Source of the DNA: Roseinatronobacter monicus
GTDB taxonomy: Bacteria > Pseudomonadota > Alphaproteobacteria > Rhodobacterales > Rhodobacteraceae
Assembly: GCF_006716865.1 (NCBI RefSeq)
Contig: NZ_VFPT01000002.1
Coordinates: forward strand, 180,354-244,353
Reading direction: 5' to 3'
DNA length: 64,000 bases
Shown here: positions 61,220 through 64,000 of the stretch, piece after piece
Position numbering within the stretch: position 1 is the first letter of the stretch
Layout of the letters: each line of letters opens with the position of its first letter
Position numbers and translations under genes: made by a program
The notes under the pieces: model-generated
Seen by the model: the letters and a program-made list of their open reading frames with translations, nothing else
Database searches by the model: none
What the model was told of the DNA's origin: nothing

Positions 61220-61528
61220 TCAAAACCGATTGGAATCAATCCAGCGCGACATCAATTCGCGGCTGCGGAAGCATTCATCGGGAACGGACCGCCGCTTGGC
61301 CCGCGCGAGCCGTTCGGCGAATGAGACCTGTTTCGATGTGGGGTAATCGGATGCTACGGGCATCATTCGTGACTGCGCATCAATCCACTGGCTCAGCGCG
61401 CGTCGATCCTGCTGGACCACCCAAGGCAGGATAACCTGATTTTTCAGGGCCAATTTGCGCGCGAAAATGAGCTGCTTCTCGGTTGCCGTAAGAGCCTGCG
61501 GCCGGTCCAGCGTTTTGGTAGTAGACAT
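61220..61528 (-). CDS. Small protein with an internally duplicated motif
   Basis: The 102-residue protein contains two related blocks. Residues about 12-50 read TATEKQLIFARKLALKNQVI ... DRRALSQWIDAQ. Residues about 62-102 read TSKQVSFAERLARAKRRSVP ... SRELMSRWIDSNRF. The shared pattern is KQxxFAxxLA followed by about 20 residues and a LSxWID ending. ATG 61528 is chosen for its family-like start; 61543 is possible. Function unknown. The position beside plasmid partition/replication genes suggests a DNA-associated accessory. Confidence 0.65.
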   Translation of the reverse strand: MSTTKTLDRPQALTATEKQLIFARKLALKNQVILPWVVQQDRRALSQWIDAQSRMMPVASDYPTSKQVSFAERLARAKRRSVPDECFRSRELMSRWIDSNRF

Positions 61529-61625
61529 GACAGAGCTCCCCAAATTAATGTGGTTGATTTATGGCAAAAAATCGCGCAGTTTTCAATGATATTGTGTCTT
61601 TTATAAGTGCTGGCACCATATGTGG

Positions 61626-61641
61626 TATACGAAATCGTATA
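61626..61641. promoter_or_regulatory. Palindrome upstream of the duplicated-motif gene
   Basis: TATACGA and TCGTATA are perfect 7-bp arms around AA. It lies 98 bp upstream of the gene's start in an AT-rich stretch. It may be an operator or partition-protein site; it does not match the repABC parS consensus. Confidence 0.5.
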
Positions 61642-61677
61642 TATCCATATCGCCCACGCGCCCTGCCCTACTATCAG

Positions 61678-62679
61678 TCATGAAGGCTGAGATATGCTAC
61701 ACGTCAGTCTGCCGGCATGCGTTCCGGGCTGGTTCATTCGTTTCCAGAAGCCGCTGAGCCGTTTGCTGTGCTGTTTATCCGCGACACAGCCAAGCCCCCT
61801 GCCCTTTCGTTTCGCGCACGGCGACCAGAATACAAGCGTTGAGCACACGGCTAAGACATGTGTCGACCTCGCTGGCGGCGTGACGATCAGCGACGGCTTA
61901 GCATCGGGAGGCCGGCCAAGGGCCTCGCGCCGGGCCAAGCTACGATGCGCGGTCAATTCCTGAACCAGCCGCTCTGGCAGAGGTTCAAAAGTACCATAAT
62001 CGACGTCCCCCGGCACACCAGCCCCGAGCAGCTGCCCGCCGGATTTGATGATGGTCCCGACATGGGCACTAGCATCGTGGTCCAAAGCCGAAAGCTCGAT
62101 ATCACCCCCCTGCCCCGTCTGCGCAACGCCAGTTTCGCTGCCATCCTTAACTGCGGTCTCCGCGAGCGGCTCATCTACTAGCCGGACATAACCGCGGTAA
62201 ACCGAGAGCTGCCCCGAACGGTCAAGGGTCACAAGGGCCCCTGCGCGCGTGACCTCGATACACTTCCAGCCCTTGGAAGTAATCGCCTCTGCCTTGCGCG
62301 GCAGACGATCCACGACAAGCAGATCGAGCAGCGCGTTATTTTCAGGCCACCCGCCATCATCGCACTGACCCTTTTCACGCAGGAAGTAGGGAAAGGGCGC
62401 AGTCTTGGCCAGGCGCTTCTGCTTCACCAGTAAAGCCAGTTCTTGAAACCGCCGGCCGCCTGCAGGAATTTCATACATGCCGGTCTCGGTGCCATCCTCA
62501 TTCAGCACCGCTCGCACGCTCAAGCCCTGTAACAGCCCGCGCCGCGCGATATCCTCGGCCAGTTCCTCGACAGACACACCGGCCTTGATGCGCCGCACAT
62601 TGGACTGGCTCAGCATGAGCTTGTCGAAAGGGATGTCCTTGGATGCGGACAGGGTAATTTTAGAGGCAGGTTTCGCCAT
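61678..62679 (-). pseudogene. ParB-like partition protein, internally deleted
   Basis: ATG at 62679, with GGAGATG upstream, opens MAKPASKITLSASKDIPFDK. The ParB N-terminal domain follows: LSQSNVRRIKAGVSVEELAE, DIARRGLLQGLSV and IPAGGRRFQELALLVKQKRL. After about residue 105 the usual PVPCxVxD/AxENxxR and helix-turn-helix regions are missing. It jumps to DDGGWPENNALLDLLVVDRL, a segment found well downstream in the large plasmid ParB-like proteins. The last roughly 70 residues look out of frame. The gene therefore has a central deletion and a degraded tail. Confidence 0.7.
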
Positions 62680-62860
62680 CAGATCATCTCCACAACGGGC
62701 GTCGGAAGCCACTCTCCCGATCTCACTTCCCGTCACCCTCAAACCAACAACCCTTTCACTCTCCACATGATCGCCACCCATGACCGGAAGACCTATAAAG
62801 TGTATCTCTTTCAATCCTTTATACCTTCCAGCGCGGAGCTTTTGCGATAATCGAGAAGCA

Positions 62861-64000
62861 CTACGCGGCCTGCCCTGTCAATCGACCGTAGAAGCTGCGT
62901 TCGAGATGCAACTCCCCTGCCCCGGCCTTCTCGACCATGCCGCGTAGATACCCGCCAGGTGATGTTACCTCACCAGAACAGTGTTTCTCGAACACAAGGG
63001 CCAACGCCGCTGTTGCAACCTGTTTTCCAAGCTGTTCTTGCGCCTCGTTCCAGGCATGTTCTGAAACACCAATCATTGGCCTAAGCTGACCTGCGACGCG
63101 ATGAAGATCGCCCCAGTCCTTGAGGAACCCACCCATGTTGTGGGCCCATGATGCAAATTCAGGACAAGCTTGCATGACGGTGGGTATATCCAAGGCTGCG
63201 CGCTTTTTGCGTACCTGCGCCACCCACTCTTCCAGCTCGATGTCAACTTGGTCTTCCGGCAAGGCATTTTGCGCCACCGCGGAGACTTCCTCTTTCTCAG
63301 AGGAATTACGGTTTACAGGATTAAGTTGATTTGTAGTTAGTATATGAGGTTCGAAAACGGACACCCTGGGGTTCATTTCTTGATCTTCCATGGGCAGTGG
63401 TTCGATGGTTTCAGGCGAGTTTTCCACAACGTCCATGGTCGATGTGGCTTTGAGATATGCGGCGTCTACGCGCTCTTGGAGCTGCTTGAACCAGGTCAAT
63501 AGTCGTTCGAGCTGTTCTGAGCCGTCATTACGACGAGGTAGCTTGCTCAAAAGGTCTTCCAGAAGGCTTGTGAATTGTGTCCAGGGGCCACTGAGAGTGC
63601 CGCTGACGGCCGACTCGATGCGGGCTCGGATCATCCTGCGCGCGACCGTGATTTGACGCTTGAAGCGCTGGCACATCTCACGCTCTGCTTGCAATGCGAC
63701 GTGCAGTTCCTCAAATTCCTCAACTCGTGCTGAAAGCGGCGAAAGATCGAAGCCATAGGCCTCGATGATCACACCATCTGAATTCCTGCGCCCCCAGCGC
63801 TTACCGTTGGGACTGTCCTTGAAGGAGATCACGCCGATCTCCGCAAGTCGCCGCGCGTGACGTTTAAGCGCAGAAAGAGAAAAGCCTGTCTGCTCCATTA
63901 AGTAGGCGTTGGAAGCCCACACAATCGGGCGTTGCCGCGCTTCCCAATCCTGGGGTTGAGTGAATGCACCCAGCGTGTCGAGAAGCATCATATCGCCAGC
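62861..64000 (-). CDS. repC: Replication initiator RepC (5' end outside window)
   Basis: The frame is open at the right edge and ends at 62861, giving 379 residues. It has the RepC winged-helix region WEARQRPIVWASNAYLMEQT then GFSLSALKRHARRLAEIGVI, DSPNGKRWGRRNSDGVIIEA and the C-terminal LHRVAGQLRPMIGVSEHAWN, ending PGGYLRGMVEKAGAGELHLE. RepC initiates replication of repABC-type plasmids, with the origin usually inside the gene itself. repA and repB would lie beyond the window edge. This is the strongest evidence that the window is plasmid DNA. Confidence 0.93.
   Translation of the reverse strand, partial: AGDMMLLDTLGAFTQPQDWEARQRPIVWASNAYLMEQTGFSLSALKRHARRLAEIGVISFKDSPNGKRWGRRNSDGVIIEAYGFDLSPLSARVEEFEELHVALQAEREMCQRFKRQITVARRMIRARIESAVSGTLSGPWTQFTSLLEDLLSKLPRRNDGSEQLERLLTWFKQLQERVDAAYLKATSTMDVVENSPETIEPLPMEDQEMNPRVSVFEPHILTTNQLNPVNRNSSEKEEVSAVAQNALPEDQVDIELEEWVAQVRKKRAALDIPTVMQACPEFASWAHNMGGFLKDWGDLHRVAGQLRPMIGVSEHAWNEAQEQLGKQVATAALALVFEKHCSGEVTSPGGYLRGMVEKAGAGELHLERSFYGRLTGQAA

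Noticed and set aside
61626..61641. repABC parS centromere
   Set aside because: TATACGAAATCGTATA does not follow the GTT(N)4GC(N)4AAC form of known repABC parS sites.
1..64000. tRNA, rRNA or known riboswitch
   Set aside because: No cloverleaf, rRNA segment or recognisable riboswitch consensus was seen while reading the gaps. Weak RNA structures cannot be excluded by eye.

Overview
The window looks like part of a plasmid or other extrachromosomal replicon of a Rhodobacterales-type alphaproteobacterium. The right edge carries a RepC-type initiator (cut by the window end) with a ParB-like remnant downstream. Plasmid-style ssb and H-NS-like genes lie nearby. Most cargo is GC-rich with Rhodobacteraceae-type products: an RES/Xre toxin-antitoxin pair, a permease-ATPase fusion in a peptide-type ABC system, HvrA/H-NS, DUF6429, WGR and DUF6880 proteins. 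No rRNA or tRNA gene was recognised.

Layout. 1-0.3 kb: 5' part of a spermidine-synthase-like gene. 0.8-6.2 kb: a Tn3-family transposon whose tnpA is split by an IS256-family element; its right end cuts an RraB-like gene. 6.2-10.2 kb: an RNA-repair locus, rtcB plus two small genes, divergent from an rtcR whose AAA+ domain has lost canonical residues. 10.5-13 kb: an MFS gene broken by an amber codon and an IS630-family insertion. 13-15.8 kb: a HEAT-repeat protein, then an Xre/RES toxin-antitoxin pair between two inverted 129-bp MITE-like elements. 15.9-18.3 kb: glutamate dehydrogenase and a LysR regulator. 18.4-28.5 kb: a graveyard with two IS5 copies and a nested IS3-in-IS66-in-IS630 stack, around a TRAP permease fragment, RidA, UspA and an AGCS symporter. 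28.8-30.2 kb: IS4, UbiA and HMG-CoA reductase remnants. 30.3-34.1 kb: a modE-modABC-TauE/SafE operon with a palindromic ModE-type site. 34.4-42.5 kb: a regulon of an M20 amidohydrolase/carbamoylase and a DUF1028 protein divergent from a peptide-type ABC transporter and its FadR/GntR regulator. 43.2-50 kb: an auxiliary type VI secretion island (hcp, vgrG, PAAR, DUF4123 chaperone, unknown effector, AT-rich membrane immunity candidate, orphan effector fragment), closed by another IS630-family element. 51.5-56.1 kb: MarR/nitroreductase, ssb, H-NS-like, and an ArsR-like regulator with a fatty-acid-hydroxylase-type membrane enzyme. 56.3-59.4 kb: two more identical IS630 copies bracketing DUF6429 and WGR genes. 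59.6-64 kb: DUF6880, a small duplicated-motif protein, a decayed ParB-like gene and repC.

How it works together. The intact functional modules are molybdate uptake, uptake plus hydrolysis of an amide/peptide-like nutrient, RNA repair, interbacterial antagonism and plasmid maintenance. They are separated by mobile DNA. At least eight genes are broken by insertion or deletion, so the replicon is being actively rearranged. The least explained parts are the T6SS cargo pair with its orphan fragment, the unusual RtcR with its RtcB/RraB operon, and the MITE-bracketed toxin-antitoxin cassette.
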